A stretch of DNA of 64,000 nt from assembly GCF_017948245.1 (NCBI RefSeq), contig NZ_CP072865.1:1141501-1205500 (forward strand), written 5' to 3'. Numbering within the stretch: the first letter of the stretch is position 1; the number at the start of each line of letters is the position of its first letter. Origin of the DNA: Rhizobium sp. NLR16a (GTDB taxonomy: Bacteria; Pseudomonadota; Alphaproteobacteria; Rhizobiales; Rhizobiaceae). Positions 8,618 through 18,821 of the stretch are shown here, piece by piece. The notes below the pieces were generated by a model that saw nothing but the letters and a program-made list of their open reading frames with translations, did no database searches and was not told the DNA's origin. Position numbers and translations under genes: made by a program.

Positions 8618-10039
8618 ATGGTCGACATGACGGAGAATGCGCCCGCCGGACAGGCGGGCAAGAAGGACGCGGGCGAGGGGCATCACCACGGCGTTTCGTT
8701 TGGGGAGGCGTTCCGGGTGTGGCTGCGCGTCGCCGCCTTGAGCTTCGGCGGCCCGGCCGGCCAGATCGCCGTCATGCACCGCATTATCGTCGACGAGAAG
8801 CGATGGATCGGCGAGCACCGCTTTCTGCATGCGCTGAATTATTGCATGCTGCTTCCTGGCCCCGAGGCGCAGCAGCTCGCTGTCTATATCGGCTGGCTGA
8901 TGCACCGCACATTGGGCGGTCTCGTTGCCGGCGTGCTCTTCGTGCTGCCGGGCTTCCTGTCGATCCTCGGCCTCAGCTACATCTACGCGGCCTATGGCAG
9001 CGTCGGCATCGTCGCCGGCCTGTTCTTCGGCCTGAAAGCGGCCGTCCTTGCCGTCGTCGTGCAGGCCGTCATCCGCATCGGCAGCCGGGCGCTGAGGAAC
9101 CGCGTCATGCTTGCCGTGGCGGCCGCGGCCTTCGTCGCCATCTTCTTCCTCCACGTGCCGTTCCCGCTGATTGTGTTGGCCGCCGGAATCATCGGTTTCT
9201 TCGGCGGCAGGCTCGGTCTCGACGCCTTCAAGGCGGGCGGCGGCCATAAGGCCGCAAGCGGCGCGATGCTGTCGGATGCGGAATCGGCGCTAGGCGAGGG
9301 TATTCCGGCGCATGCGCGCGCCAACCTCGCCTGGTCGATGCGCATATCAGCTATACTGCTCGCCCTCTGGCTGGTGCCGGTCGCCACCCTTTACGCGTTC
9401 TTCGGCCCAGGTGACGTCTTCAGCCAGATCGGCCTGTTCTTCAGCAAGATGGCGGTCGTCACCTTCGGCGGCGCCTATGCCGCGCTCGGCTATGTCGCGC
9501 AGGAGGCCGTGCAGCATTTCGGCTGGCTGAAGCCGGGCGAGATGCTGGACGGTCTCGGCATGGCCGAGACGACGCCGGGGCCGCTGATCATGGTGCTCCA
9601 GTTCGTCGGCTTCATGGCCGCCTTTCGCAATCCCGGCTCGCTCGATCCGATGCTTGCCGCCACCCTTGCTGCGATCCTGACGACATGGGTAACCTTCGTG
9701 CCCTGTTTCCTCTGGATCTTCCTTGGTGCGCCCTTTATCGAAAAGTTGCGCGGCAATGTCGCGCTTGCCGGGGCAATGTCGGCGATCACGGCGGCGGTGG
9801 TCGGCGTCATTCTCAACCTCGCCATCTGGTTCGGCCTGCATACGCTGTTTGCCGAAGTCGCGCAGGTCAGTTTCGGAAACCTGCGGCTCGATATTCCACA
9901 GCTGCAATCTGCCGTACCGGCGGCGATCGCGCTCTCTGTCGCCGCCGCCATCGCACTTTTCCGCTTCAAGACCTCGGTTATCACGACGCTCTTCGGCTGT
10001 GCGATCGCTGGCATGCTCTGGACGCTGGCGATAAACTGA
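8618..10039 (+). CDS. chrA: chromate efflux transporter ChrA
   Basis: A 473-residue membrane protein with the duplicated CHR domains of long-chain ChrA proteins. The first repeat has LSFGGPAGQIAVMH and ALNYCMLLPGPEAQQLAVYIG; the second has VTFGGAYAALGYVAQEAV and GLGMAETTPGPLIMVLQFVGF. Both PGP/TTPGP motifs are present. It exports chromate from the cytoplasm, probably driven by the proton gradient. The ATG at 8618 begins right after the stop of the rhodanese-ChrB gene; ATG codons further upstream would lie inside that gene. It ends base to base with the convergent gene at 10040. Confidence 0.93.
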   Translation: MVDMTENAPAGQAGKKDAGEGHHHGVSFGEAFRVWLRVAALSFGGPAGQIAVMHRIIVDEKRWIGEHRFLHALNYCMLLPGPEAQQLAVYIGWLMHRTLGGLVAGVLFVLPGFLSILGLSYIYAAYGSVGIVAGLFFGLKAAVLAVVVQAVIRIGSRALRNRVMLAVAAAAFVAIFFLHVPFPLIVLAAGIIGFFGGRLGLDAFKAGGGHKAASGAMLSDAESALGEGIPAHARANLAWSMRISAILLALWLVPVATLYAFFGPGDVFSQIGLFFSKMAVVTFGGAYAALGYVAQEAVQHFGWLKPGEMLDGLGMAETTPGPLIMVLQFVGFMAAFRNPGSLDPMLAATLAAILTTWVTFVPCFLWIFLGAPFIEKLRGNVALAGAMSAITAAVVGVILNLAIWFGLHTLFAEVAQVSFGNLRLDIPQLQSAVPAAIALSVAAAIALFRFKTSVITTLFGCAIAGMLWTLAIN

Positions 10040-11371
10040 TCAGGCCTCTGTTCCCTCGGCGGGAACGCGGGTTGCGAGCATCTTGTCGATGCGCATGCCG
10101 TCCATGTCGAGCACCTCAAAGCGCCAGTCTTCGAAGAGGAAGGTTTCGCCGGCTTCCGGGATATGCTGGAGCTGATGCAGCGCGAAGCCCGCCAGCGTAT
10201 GAAAATCGGCGTCGGGGCGATCCTTGAGGCCCAGCCGTTCGAAGGCGTCGAAGGCCGGCATCATCGCGTCAATCAGCAGCGAACCGTCTTCCCGCACGAC
10301 AATGTCGGGCTCCTCGTCGGCGCCCGGCAGATCGCCGGCGATGGCTTCGAGCAGGTCGGTCTGGGTGACGATGCCTTCGAGACTGCCATATTCGTCGACG
10401 ACGATGGCGAGGCGAACGGGCGACGCCTTGAAGCTGTCGATGACGCGCACGACCTTGCTACCCTCGTGCAGCACCAGGGGCTGCTTGATCACCTCCAGCG
10501 GCCTGACCTTGCCGCCGTCGAGGACCTGATCGAGAAGATCCTTCTTCAACACCATGCCGATCGGTTCGTCGATCGAGCCGCGGGCGACCAGCAACTGCTC
10601 ATGGCTGCACTCTCGGATCGTCTTCAGAATCTCCGCCTCGCTGTCGTCGGCATCAAACCATTCGATGTCGAGACGCGGGGTCATGATGTCGGAGATCGGC
10701 CGGTCGCCGATGTTGAATACCCGCTCGACGAGTTGCTGCTGCACCTGGTTCAGAAGACCGGCCTCCTGGCTCTCGGCGACCAGCAACTTTAACTCCTGCG
10801 GGGAGTGGAACGAGGATTCTCCGGTTCCGGCGCGAAGGCCGACCGCCCGCAGCACAAGGTTGCCCATACCGTTCAAGGTGAAGATCGCCGGCTTGAACAA
10901 TAGCAGGAAGAGGCCGAGGGGACGCACGACGGCAAGCGAGGTCGCCTCGCTGCGCTGCAGCGCCAGGCTTTTCGGCGCAAGTTCGCCGAGCACGATGTGC
11001 AGCGCCGTGATGATGACGAAAGCGATGACGATGGAGACGGTATGGGCGCCGGTTGTCGCCCACGGTTCAGGCAGCCAGGAGAGCAGCGGTTCGATCAGAT
11101 GGGCGAGCGCCGGCTCGCCTACCCAGCCCAGAGCCAGCGACGAGATGGTGATGCCGAGCTGGGTTGCGGCGAGATTAGCATCGAGATTGTCGATGGCGCG
11201 CTGGAGAGCGGAGGCGTTCATGCGACCGGCCGCGACAAGCTCGGTAACACGGCTGCGCCTCATCGAAACCAGTGCGAATTCTGCGGCGACGAAGAAGCCA
11301 TTGGCAGCGACGAGAAAGAACACGGCTAGTATCCCGACAAAGTCGAAGAGCCCGCCCGCGGATTCGGACAT
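10040..11371 (-). CDS. CNNM/CorC-type hemolysin family membrane protein
   Basis: The product (443 residues) has an N-terminal DUF21/CNNM transmembrane domain (residues about 1-190, starting FVGILAVFFLVAANGFFVAAE), two CBS domains (about 215-330, MTPRLDIEWF, VDEYGSLEGIVTQTDLLEAI) and a CorC_HlyC domain at the C terminus (about 345-425). Such proteins are linked to magnesium or cobalt efflux and membrane integrity; hemolysin is a historical name. I set the start at ATG 11371 (MSESAGG), because the longer TTG form adds 20 residues before the first membrane segment. It is convergent with chrA with no gap. Confidence 0.9.
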   Translation of the reverse strand: MSESAGGLFDFVGILAVFFLVAANGFFVAAEFALVSMRRSRVTELVAAGRMNASALQRAIDNLDANLAATQLGITISSLALGWVGEPALAHLIEPLLSWLPEPWATTGAHTVSIVIAFVIITALHIVLGELAPKSLALQRSEATSLAVVRPLGLFLLLFKPAIFTLNGMGNLVLRAVGLRAGTGESSFHSPQELKLLVAESQEAGLLNQVQQQLVERVFNIGDRPISDIMTPRLDIEWFDADDSEAEILKTIRECSHEQLLVARGSIDEPIGMVLKKDLLDQVLDGGKVRPLEVIKQPLVLHEGSKVVRVIDSFKASPVRLAIVVDEYGSLEGIVTQTDLLEAIAGDLPGADEEPDIVVREDGSLLIDAMMPAFDAFERLGLKDRPDADFHTLAGFALHQLQHIPEAGETFLFEDWRFEVLDMDGMRIDKMLATRVPAEGTEA

Positions 11372-11464
11372 ATTTTGCTTACCCCTGAATTGATGCGAGT
11401 CCGAAACTACACGCTCGCACAGAGCTGGCAAGGCGCGGCCGCCATTCTTGCGATGCCGCGGCGC

Positions 11465-11848
11465 TTATCGCTTCGGCGCTTCGAAGAGCTCGACAGGGTT
11501 TCCGGCCGGGTCTTCCAGCAGGATCTGCTTGCCGCCGATGCCCTGGACTATGTCGTTGCGAAAATGCGCGCCCGCCTGGCGCAGCTTAGTGACTTCGGCT
11601 TCGAGGTCGGCGACTTCGATCTGGATGCGGTTCCATCCACCGGGCTCCGGCCATCGTCCGTCCGGCATCGCCTGGGAGGCTCCGCCCGGTCCGGTTGTGC
11701 CGCTGACGAGCAGACGAAAACCGTCCCTCGTCAGAATGGCGAAGCTCGGGGCCGGGTGAAGCGCGACCGAAAAGCCGAGATGCCGCGTGTAGAATTCCAA
11801 CGCGGCGTCGACGTCGTCAACGATATAACGCATGCTGATGCCGGGCAT
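11465..11848 (-). CDS. VOC (glyoxalase/bleomycin resistance) family protein
   Basis: A single-module 127-residue VOC protein: MRYIVDDVDAALEFYTRHLGF forms the first beta-alpha unit, and the second half ends with GKQILLEDPAGNPVELFE, whose last Glu is a usual metal ligand. Likely a dimer. I set the start at ATG 11848, 6 bases after GGAGG; upstream in-frame ATG codons lie within that ribosome-binding site. The substrate is unknown. Confidence 0.85.
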   Translation of the reverse strand: MPGISMRYIVDDVDAALEFYTRHLGFSVALHPAPSFAILTRDGFRLLVSGTTGPGGASQAMPDGRWPEPGGWNRIQIEVADLEAEVTKLRQAGAHFRNDIVQGIGGKQILLEDPAGNPVELFEAPKR

Positions 11849-12115
11849 GATTTCCTCCATCATCTTTAAGGCGAGCGATCCCGGACGACGGATCCAATGG
11901 CCCCAGGCGCTCGATCGAAGGTGCGGAGCAGCGCTCCGTTATTTGAATCTGCGCCCAATTCCGCACAAAATCGAATCCGATCTTCGGGACTATGCGTCGA
12001 TCGCGTCGTGTCGGGAAGAACGGCAGTTCACTGGAGTGTGTAAAATTAAACTAAAACGCCGATTGGGAATGGATGAGGGCGGTGAAGGGATAAGCACAGT
12101 CGCTCTCCCCGCCTT

Positions 12116-12146
12116 CCTCATTCCTGTGCTCGTCACAGGGATGAGG
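12116..12146. repeat. rhizobial intergenic palindrome
   Basis: CCTCATTCCTGTG (12116-12128), loop CTCGT, CACAGGGATGAGG (12134-12146): a 13-pair hairpin with one G-T pair. The core CTCATTCCTGTG-loop-CACAGG is a palindrome I know as recurrent between Rhizobium genes. Its second arm supplies the stop codon and tail of the small ORF at 12133-12327. Confidence 0.65.
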
Positions 12147-12327
12147 GTGGGTGAGGTGACGCCTGCCCTAAACCTTCCGGCGCACAGCGGCGATGATGCC
12201 AAGCAGTCTCTTCGGCATCAACCTTCACATCGCCCTCATGCGTCGACGGATGCAGCCCCTCGACCGGCGGCAACGGATCGCATTCCTCGCAGACGCAGCG
12301 ATATCGTTTGATCGCTGTCGCCTTCAT
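12133..12327 (-). CDS. small CxxC protein coupled to the CobW GTPase gene
   Basis: A 64-codon ORF whose ATG overlaps the stop of the GTPase gene (ATGA), implying translational coupling. The first 45 residues look protein-like: [19 protein letters not shown], then a His/Asp/Glu-rich stretch ([18 protein letters not shown]). The Cys and His residues would suit metal binding next to a zinc-type GTPase. The last 14 residues come from a palindromic repeat, so the original C terminus may have been replaced. No homologue is recognised. Confidence 0.4.
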   Translation of the reverse strand: MKATAIKRYRCVCEECDPLPPVEGLHPSTHEGDVKVDAEETAWHHRRCAPEGLGQASPHPPSSL

Positions 12328-13529
12328 GCCGCCTGCCGGCTCCAGCTGGCGAAGGGGTCGGGCAGGTTGCGCCAGCGTTCAGGTGTGAAGGCATCACTTT
12401 CCACCAGACAGGCGTCGAGTTCGCTGCTGATCCACGCGTCGTCCATCGGGTCGGCGCCGATGAAGACGATTTCCTGGCGACGGTCGCCCCATACGGGGTC
12501 GAGATAGGGGCCGATGGCGCTGAGGAAACCGGGCGCGTCGGGCCATTGTTCGCGCGGCACGGAAGCCCACCACAGGCCCATCTTGCCGGTGCGCACGATC
12601 GCGCCGGCCTGACTGATCTCGCCGACATGGTGCGGTCGGGTCGCCAGCCAGAAGAAGCCCTTGGCGCGCACCACGCCCGGCCATGTCCGATCGAAAAAAG
12701 CCTGCAATCTTGCCGGATGGAAGGGCCGCTTCTCGCGATATACGAAGGAGCGAATGCCGTATTCCTCGGTCTCCGGCACGTGATCCCTGAAGCCGTGCAG
12801 TTCCTTGTACCAGAGCGGATGGGTCTCGGCCCTCTCGATGTCGAAACGGCCGGTGCCAAGCACCTCCGCGAGCGGCACCTTGCCGAAATCCGCCTCGATC
12901 AGCTTCGCATCCGGATTGAGGCCGATGATGATCTTGCGTGCGGCGTCGCGCTGCTCGTCGCTTGCCGTGCCGATCTTGTTCAGCACCACGACATCGGCGA
13001 ATTCGATCTGCTCGACCAGCAGGTCGACGATCATCCTGTTGTCGCCGTCGCCTGCGGTTTCGCCGCGGTCGGCGAGGAGATCGGCCGAGGCATAGTCGGC
13101 CAGCAGATTGGCGGCATCGACGACGGTCACCATCGTATCAAGCCTTGCGACATCGGACAGGCTTTCACCGTTCTCGTCGCTGAATTCGAAGGTGGTGGCG
13201 ACGGGCAGGGGTTCGGCGATACCTGTGGATTCGATCAGCAGGTAATCAAAGCGGCCCTGATCTGCGAGCTGACGCACCTCCTTCAGCAGGTCGTCGCGCA
13301 GAGTGCAGCAGATGCAGCCGTTGGTCATCTCGACCAGCTGTTCCTCCGTGCGAGAGAGATTGGCGCCGCCATCGCGCACCAGTGCGGCGTCGATGTTCAC
13401 CTCGCTCATGTCGTTGACGATCACGGCGACGCGCAGGCCCTCGCGATTGGCGAGCACATGGTTGAGCAGGGTCGTCTTGCCGGCGCCGAGAAAGCCGGAG
13501 AGTACCGTGACCGGAAGTCTGTTGTCCAT
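12324..13529 (-). CDS. CobW/COG0523 family GTPase, likely zinc chaperone
   Basis: 401 residues with a P-loop [10 protein letters not shown] (11-20), the family metal motif CICC (Cys 71, 73, 74), the switch region [10 protein letters not shown] and the G4-like VVLNKIG. The C-terminal CobW_C domain includes [12 protein letters not shown]0523 GTPases insert or deliver metals; a subset is Zur-controlled and acts in zinc starvation. Here a palindrome matching the znu operators lies 25 bp before the start and znuA is the next gene, so a zinc role is the best reading, rather than cobalamin synthesis. It is followed by an overlapping 64-codon ORF. Confidence 0.9.
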   Translation of the reverse strand: MDNRLPVTVLSGFLGAGKTTLLNHVLANREGLRVAVIVNDMSEVNIDAALVRDGGANLSRTEEQLVEMTNGCICCTLRDDLLKEVRQLADQGRFDYLLIESTGIAEPLPVATTFEFSDENGESLSDVARLDTMVTVVDAANLLADYASADLLADRGETAGDGDNRMIVDLLVEQIEFADVVVLNKIGTASDEQRDAARKIIIGLNPDAKLIEADFGKVPLAEVLGTGRFDIERAETHPLWYKELHGFRDHVPETEEYGIRSFVYREKRPFHPARLQAFFDRTWPGVVRAKGFFWLATRPHHVGEISQAGAIVRTGKMGLWWASVPREQWPDAPGFLSAIGPYLDPVWGDRRQEIVFIGADPMDDAWISSELDACLVESDAFTPERWRNLPDPFASWSRQAA

Positions 13530-13553
13530 GGGAACCTCATCGGATCGATATTT

Positions 13554-13572
13554 GATGTTATATCATTACATC
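13554..13572. promoter_or_regulatory. putative Zur operator before the CobW GTPase
   Basis: GATGTTATATCATTACATC is an imperfect palindrome, matching the site at 14779-14797 (AATGTTATGTTATTACATC) in 16 of 19 positions. The form ATGTTAT-n-ATTACAT fits the known alphaproteobacterial Zur box. It lies 25 bp upstream of the GTPase start, overlapping the expected promoter. Confidence 0.65.
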
Positions 13573-13582
13573 TGTGGCGACG

Positions 13583-13610
13583 AAAAAAGGCGGAACGGGG
13601 TCATCCGCCT
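13583..13610 (-). terminator. Rho-independent terminator of znuA
   Basis: On the minus strand AGGCGGA, nine-base loop, TCCGCCT, then a T-run. It lies 64 bp past the znuA stop and just before the control region of the next minus-strand gene. Confidence 0.7.
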
Positions 13611-13673
13611 CTTTCCGCCTCAGCTCTCCCCGGGAGGCCTTTTATCAAGGCGCTCCCGCGCGTCGCATGAATG

Positions 13674-14759
13674 TCATGCGCTGGAGAGGCAGGCCTTCAT
13701 GCTGTCGGCAATGCCGCGCATGAGGGTGAAGTAGAGATCGGGGCCGGCCTTGAGGGTCGCTGCTTCCGGATCGAGCACACCTGATTTGGCGCTCGTGCCT
13801 TCGATGACGACCTTGACGAGGCGCGGCTCGAATTGCGGTTCGGCAAAGACGCAGGTTGCGCCGAGTTCGCCGACCTTGCGGTGGATTTCCGACACGCGCT
13901 CGGCGCCGGGAATGGTTTCCGGGCTGACGGTGATCGAGCCGGCGACGCGGATGCCGTAACGGTTCTCGAAATATTGGTAGGCGTCGTGGAAGACGACGAA
14001 AGGCTTGTCCTTGACGGGGGCGACGGTGGCGGCGATCTCCTTGTCCAGCGCCGTCAGCTTATCGTCAAGCGCCTTGGCATTGGCCTGATAGGTCAGTGCA
14101 TTGGCGGGGTCGGCGGCGACCAGTGTCGTGGTGATGACAGTCGCCATCGCCTTGGCATTCATCGGGTCGAGCCAGAGATGCGTGTCGAAGGCGCCGTGGC
14201 CGTGCTCATGCTCTTCATGATCATCGTGATGCGCGTGGCCACTGTCATGTCCGGGCTCAGCCGCATGATCGTGGCCATGGTCATCTTCGGCGGCATCCGC
14301 ATGCTCGGGGGCGCTTTCGTGGTCCCCGTCGTCATGCGGCTCGAAGGCGCCGCCTTCGCGGAAGGGCAGCTTGGTTAGTCCTGGAGCGTTGTCGAGTTCG
14401 ACGACACTGGCGTTCGAGCCCAGCGTCTCGAGCGGCTTTTCCAGGAAAGCCTCCAGGTTCGGGCCGACCCAGAAGACGACCTTCGCCTCCTGCAAGGTCC
14501 GCGCGTTCGAGGGCTTCATGCTGTAGGTGTGCGGGGAGGCGGCGCCATCGACGATCAGTTCCGGCTCGCGCACGCCCTGCATGATCGCCGCAACCAGTGA
14601 GTGGATCGGCTTGATCGATGTGACGACGACGGGCGCATCGGCAGCCCGCATTGTCCCGGCAAAGAGCAGGGCGGGGATCGCGAGGACCGGGATGGCGAGG
14701 GCAGCCGAAATTCTGAGGGCCAGGGTTTTCAGGGCAGGCCCCAAGGCGCGTTTCATCAT
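13674..14759 (-). CDS. znuA: zinc ABC transporter substrate-binding protein ZnuA
   Basis: The 361-residue product is a cluster A-I metal-binding lipocalin-like periplasmic protein. It has a signal peptide (hydrophobic stretch to about residue 40), [17 protein letters not shown] (first His ligand), and a His/Asp/Glu-rich loop near residues 145-195 ([12 protein letters not shown]) typical of ZnuA but not of manganese-binding relatives. It also has [26 protein letters not shown], and a C-terminal Cys. It captures zinc and delivers it to ZnuB. It is transcribed away from znuC, with a shared control region of 98 bp that holds two Zur-like palindromes. Confidence 0.93.
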   Translation of the reverse strand: MMKRALGPALKTLALRISAALAIPVLAIPALLFAGTMRAADAPVVVTSIKPIHSLVAAIMQGVREPELIVDGAASPHTYSMKPSNARTLQEAKVVFWVGPNLEAFLEKPLETLGSNASVVELDNAPGLTKLPFREGGAFEPHDDGDHESAPEHADAAEDDHGHDHAAEPGHDSGHAHHDDHEEHEHGHGAFDTHLWLDPMNAKAMATVITTTLVAADPANALTYQANAKALDDKLTALDKEIAATVAPVKDKPFVVFHDAYQYFENRYGIRVAGSITVSPETIPGAERVSEIHRKVGELGATCVFAEPQFEPRLVKVVIEGTSAKSGVLDPEAATLKAGPDLYFTLMRGIADSMKACLSSA

Positions 14760-14778
14760 CTGCTCCGCTTGAATTACA

Positions 14779-14797
14779 AATGTTATGTTATTACATC
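14779..14797. promoter_or_regulatory. putative Zur operator 1, znuA/znuC control region
   Basis: AATGTTATGTTATTACATC lies 20 bp upstream of the znuA start and is nearly the same as the site before the CobW GTPase at 13554. Confidence 0.7.
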
Positions 14798-14802
14798 AAT
14801 TG

Positions 14803-14817
14803 CGTTATGCTATAACG
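14803..14817. promoter_or_regulatory. putative Zur operator 2, znuA/znuC control region
   Basis: CGTTATGCTATAACG: a near-perfect palindrome with six-base arms and TATAAC core, 41 bp before znuC. Together with operator 1 it would allow separate repression of the two divergent promoters. Confidence 0.6.
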
Positions 14818-14857
14818 TGTGCAATAGCAGGATGCAACAGCGCTTTCGGAAAATTTG

Positions 14858-15808
14858 ATGCTCTCTCCCGCAAATACCAAGGGCGAACGGCTGGTTTCGC
14901 TCGAAAATGTCGGCGTGTTGCGCGGCGGCCGCTGGCTGGTGCGCGGCGTGGAATTTTCCGTTTCGCGCGGCGAAATCGTCACGCTGATCGGGCCGAACGG
15001 CTCGGGCAAATCGACGAGCGCCAAGGCGGCGATCGGTGTGCTGAAGCCGGACGAGGGCAGGGTGGAGCGCCTCTCCGGCCTCAAGGTCGGCTATGTCCCG
15101 CAGAAGCTTTCGATCGACTGGACGCTGCCGCTGACGGTGCGCCGACTGATGACGCTGACCGGGCCGCTGCCGGAGCGCGACATACAGGCCGCACTCGAAG
15201 CCGCCGGCATTGCCCACATGATTGGCGCCGAGGTGCAGCACCTTTCCGGCGGTGAGTTCCAGCGGGCGCTGATGGCCCGGGCGATTGCCCGCAAGCCTGA
15301 CCTGCTGGTGCTCGACGAGCCGGTGCAGGGGGTGGATTTCTCCGGCGAGATCGCGCTCTACGACCTCATCAAATCGATCCGCAACGCCAGCGGCTGCGGC
15401 GTCCTGCTGATCTCGCACGATCTCCATGTCGTCATGGCCGAGACCGATACGGTGATCTGCCTCAACGGCCATGTCTGCTGCCGCGGCACGCCCGAGGCCG
15501 TCAGCCGCAGCCCGGAATATGTGCGCCTGTTCGGCAGCCGGGCGGCTCAGACGCTCGCCGTCTACAGCCATCATCACGACCACACGCACCTGCCGGATGG
15601 TCGCGTGCTGCATGCGGACGGCTCAGTGACCGACCATTGCCATCCCGAAGATGGACATCACGCGCATGAGCACGCTCACGATTCCCGTGAGCATGCACAT
15701 GGCCAAGATCATGGGCATGCGCATGCCCACGCTCATGGCGATCATCATGGGCACGATCATGCTCATGAACATGCCCATTCCCGCAGCGGGGAGGGCCGCC
15801 ATGCTTGA
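14858..15808 (+). CDS. znuC: zinc ABC transporter ATP-binding protein ZnuC
   Basis: 316 residues: Walker A GPNGSGKST, signature LSGGEFQRALMARA, Walker B LLVLDEP and H-loop LISHDLHVV are all intact, so it is an active ATPase for ZnuB. The last 75 residues form a striking His-rich tail (for example HHHDHTHLPDG, HAHDSREHAHG, GHAHAHAHGDHHGHDHAHEH), probably a cytoplasmic zinc store or sensor loop. The ATG 14858 is preferred over the TTG three bases upstream. It overlaps znuB by 8 bp. Confidence 0.92.
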   Translation: MLSPANTKGERLVSLENVGVLRGGRWLVRGVEFSVSRGEIVTLIGPNGSGKSTSAKAAIGVLKPDEGRVERLSGLKVGYVPQKLSIDWTLPLTVRRLMTLTGPLPERDIQAALEAAGIAHMIGAEVQHLSGGEFQRALMARAIARKPDLLVLDEPVQGVDFSGEIALYDLIKSIRNASGCGVLLISHDLHVVMAETDTVICLNGHVCCRGTPEAVSRSPEYVRLFGSRAAQTLAVYSHHHDHTHLPDGRVLHADGSVTDHCHPEDGHHAHEHAHDSREHAHGQDHGHAHAHAHGDHHGHDHAHEHAHSRSGEGRHA

Positions 15809-16613
15809 CGATTTCTTCGTGCGCGCCATCCTTGCCGGCGTCGGGCTGGCGCTGACGACCGGGCCGCTCGGCTGCTTCATCATCTGGCGGCGCATGGCCT
15901 ATTTCGGCGATACGATCGCCCATTCGGCGCTGCTCGGCGTCGCGCTTTCGCTGCTCTTCGAATTCAACCTGACGCTAGCCGTCTTCGCTGTCGCCGCGCT
16001 CGTCTCGGTGCTGCTGCTCTTCCTGCAGAAGCGCCAGGCGCTGTCGGCCGATGCGCTGCTCGGCATCCTCTCGCATGCGACGCTGGCGATCGGCCTCGTC
16101 ATGGTCGCCTTCATGAGTTGGGTCAGAATCGATCTCATCGCCTTCCTGTTCGGCGATATCCTCGCCGTGTCCACCACCGATATTGCGCTGATCTGGGGCG
16201 GCGGGCTGTTCGTGCTGGCGGCGATCGCCTGGCTCTGGCGGCCGCTGCTCGCGGCCACCGTCAATGCCGAGCTTGCCGAGGCCGAGGGGCTGAGACCCGA
16301 GCGGGCGCGGCTGTTCTTCATGCTGTTGATGGCCGTCGTCATCGCGATTGCCATGAAGATCGTCGGCATCATGCTGATCACCTCGCTGCTGATCATTCCG
16401 GCGGCGGCGGCGCGGCGCTTCTCGGTCACGCCGGAGATCATGGCTGTGCTGGCCTCGCTGATCGGAGCGGCCGCCGTCGTTGGCGGGCTGTTCGGCTCGC
16501 TGACCTACGACACGCCGTCCGGTCCTTCGATCGTGGTCGCGGCGCTGATCCTCTTCATTCTCAGCCTGCTTCCCGTCAGGCGCCGCGCGCTCGCGCAAGG
16601 ACAAGGCTCATGA
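15801..16613 (+). CDS. znuB: zinc ABC transporter permease ZnuB
   Basis: A 270-residue ABC-3 family permease with eight or nine hydrophobic segments, starting MLDDFFVRAILAGVGLALTTGPLG; GDTIAHSALLGVAL is a family motif. I set the start at ATG 15801, after GGGGAGGG and inside the end of znuC, because the upstream frame (from 15651) is the shadow of the ZnuC His-rich tail. The stop overlaps the zur start (ATGA), so the three genes form one operon. Confidence 0.92.
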   Translation: MLDDFFVRAILAGVGLALTTGPLGCFIIWRRMAYFGDTIAHSALLGVALSLLFEFNLTLAVFAVAALVSVLLLFLQKRQALSADALLGILSHATLAIGLVMVAFMSWVRIDLIAFLFGDILAVSTTDIALIWGGGLFVLAAIAWLWRPLLAATVNAELAEAEGLRPERARLFFMLLMAVVIAIAMKIVGIMLITSLLIIPAAAARRFSVTPEIMAVLASLIGAAAVVGGLFGSLTYDTPSGPSIVVAALILFILSLLPVRRRALAQGQGS

Positions 16614-17008
16614 CAACACCGCAACTCACCAAGAACCAGTCGCTGGTCTTCGAGGTGCTTGAGAAGGCCGAGGGGCCGCTCAGCGCCTATACCATCCTCG
16701 ACAAGCTGCGCGACCATGGTTTTCGCGCGCCGCTGCAGGTCTACCGGGCGCTGGAGAAGCTGCTCGAATATGGTGTCGTGCATCGGCTCGAAAGCATCAA
16801 TTCCTTCGTCGCCTGCGCCCATCCGGGCGACAATTGCCACAGCCACGGCATCGTCGCCTTTGCCATCTGCGAAAGCTGTGGCCAGGTGATGGAATTCCAC
16901 GACCACGAGGTCGACCACCGGCTGATGAGCTGGGTGCGCGGGCAGAAGTTCAAGCCCGAGAAGACCACGATCGAGATTCGCGGATTGTGCGAGGCCTGCG
17001 GGGCGTAA
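16610..17008 (+). CDS. zur: zinc uptake regulator Zur (Fur family)
   Basis: A 132-residue Fur-family repressor: winged helix with SAYTILDKLRDHGFRAPLQVYRALEKL, regulatory metal site around HRLESINSFVACAHPGDNCHSHG, and two structural CxxC pairs (CESCG, CEACG). Zur binds DNA when loaded with zinc and shuts off high-affinity uptake. Being the last gene of znuCB-zur, it would be autoregulated through the operators at 14779-14817. Zur, not Fur or Mur, is favoured by context. Confidence 0.9.
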   Translation: MTTPQLTKNQSLVFEVLEKAEGPLSAYTILDKLRDHGFRAPLQVYRALEKLLEYGVVHRLESINSFVACAHPGDNCHSHGIVAFAICESCGQVMEFHDHEVDHRLMSWVRGQKFKPEKTTIEIRGLCEACGA

Positions 17009-17150
17009 GACGGGGAGCCGTCCCGTTGCAAACAACAGAGCGCTCAAAAGGATAAGGCCGGCAAACCGGCCCTCCACGTGCTGACAACCTTTTTCCGTCC
17101 GAGTCAGCCTCGCGCTGGCTTCGAGGATCTGCTTGGTGCGACCGCAGGGA

Positions 17151-17191
17151 GATGCTCGCGACAAGCGCGAGCATCAGGAAAGAGGGGTTGG
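17151..17191. repeat. intergenic palindrome, copy A
   Basis: GATGCTCGCGACAAGCGCGAGCATC is a hairpin (ATGCTCGCG/CGCGAGCAT), followed by AGGAAAGAGGGGTTGG. A second copy at 37888-37928 has the same layout, including the AAAGAG-GTTGG flank, so the repeated unit is about 41 bp. Confidence 0.7.
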
Positions 17192-17244
17192 CCCGCTCTG
17201 CCGGCCAGCGGACTGGCGCGGGCAGACCGCCTCAATCGTTCCGA

Positions 17245-18630
<1,386 letters not shown>

Positions 18631-18648
18631 TTCACTCGTCTCCCAAGG

Positions 18649-18663
18649 TTAATTAACCGTTAA
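18649..18663. promoter_or_regulatory. CtrA-type site between divergent genes
   Basis: TTAA-TTAACCG-TTAA matches the alphaproteobacterial CtrA consensus TTAA-N7-TTAA. It overlaps the perfect palindrome GGTTAATTAACC (18647-18658). It lies 19 bp upstream of the collagen-like gene and 159 bp upstream of the protease gene at 18822. Confidence 0.45.
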
Positions 18664-18821
18664 TGGGGAGAAGACTTATACTAACAAGGGATTAACATGA
18701 AGAATAAACAATGGTTAATCTGTTTCTATCGCCAAATAGAGTTAAATTCGCAAGTATAAAATTTTAATAAATTTTTATACTGGTCGTGATATTTTCCCAT
18801 TACGAACAGAAGGAATCGGCC

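Noticed and set aside
14210..14340. Possible coding repeat on the plus strand inside znuA
   Set aside because: It is the complement of the ZnuA His-rich loop (CAT/GAC codons).
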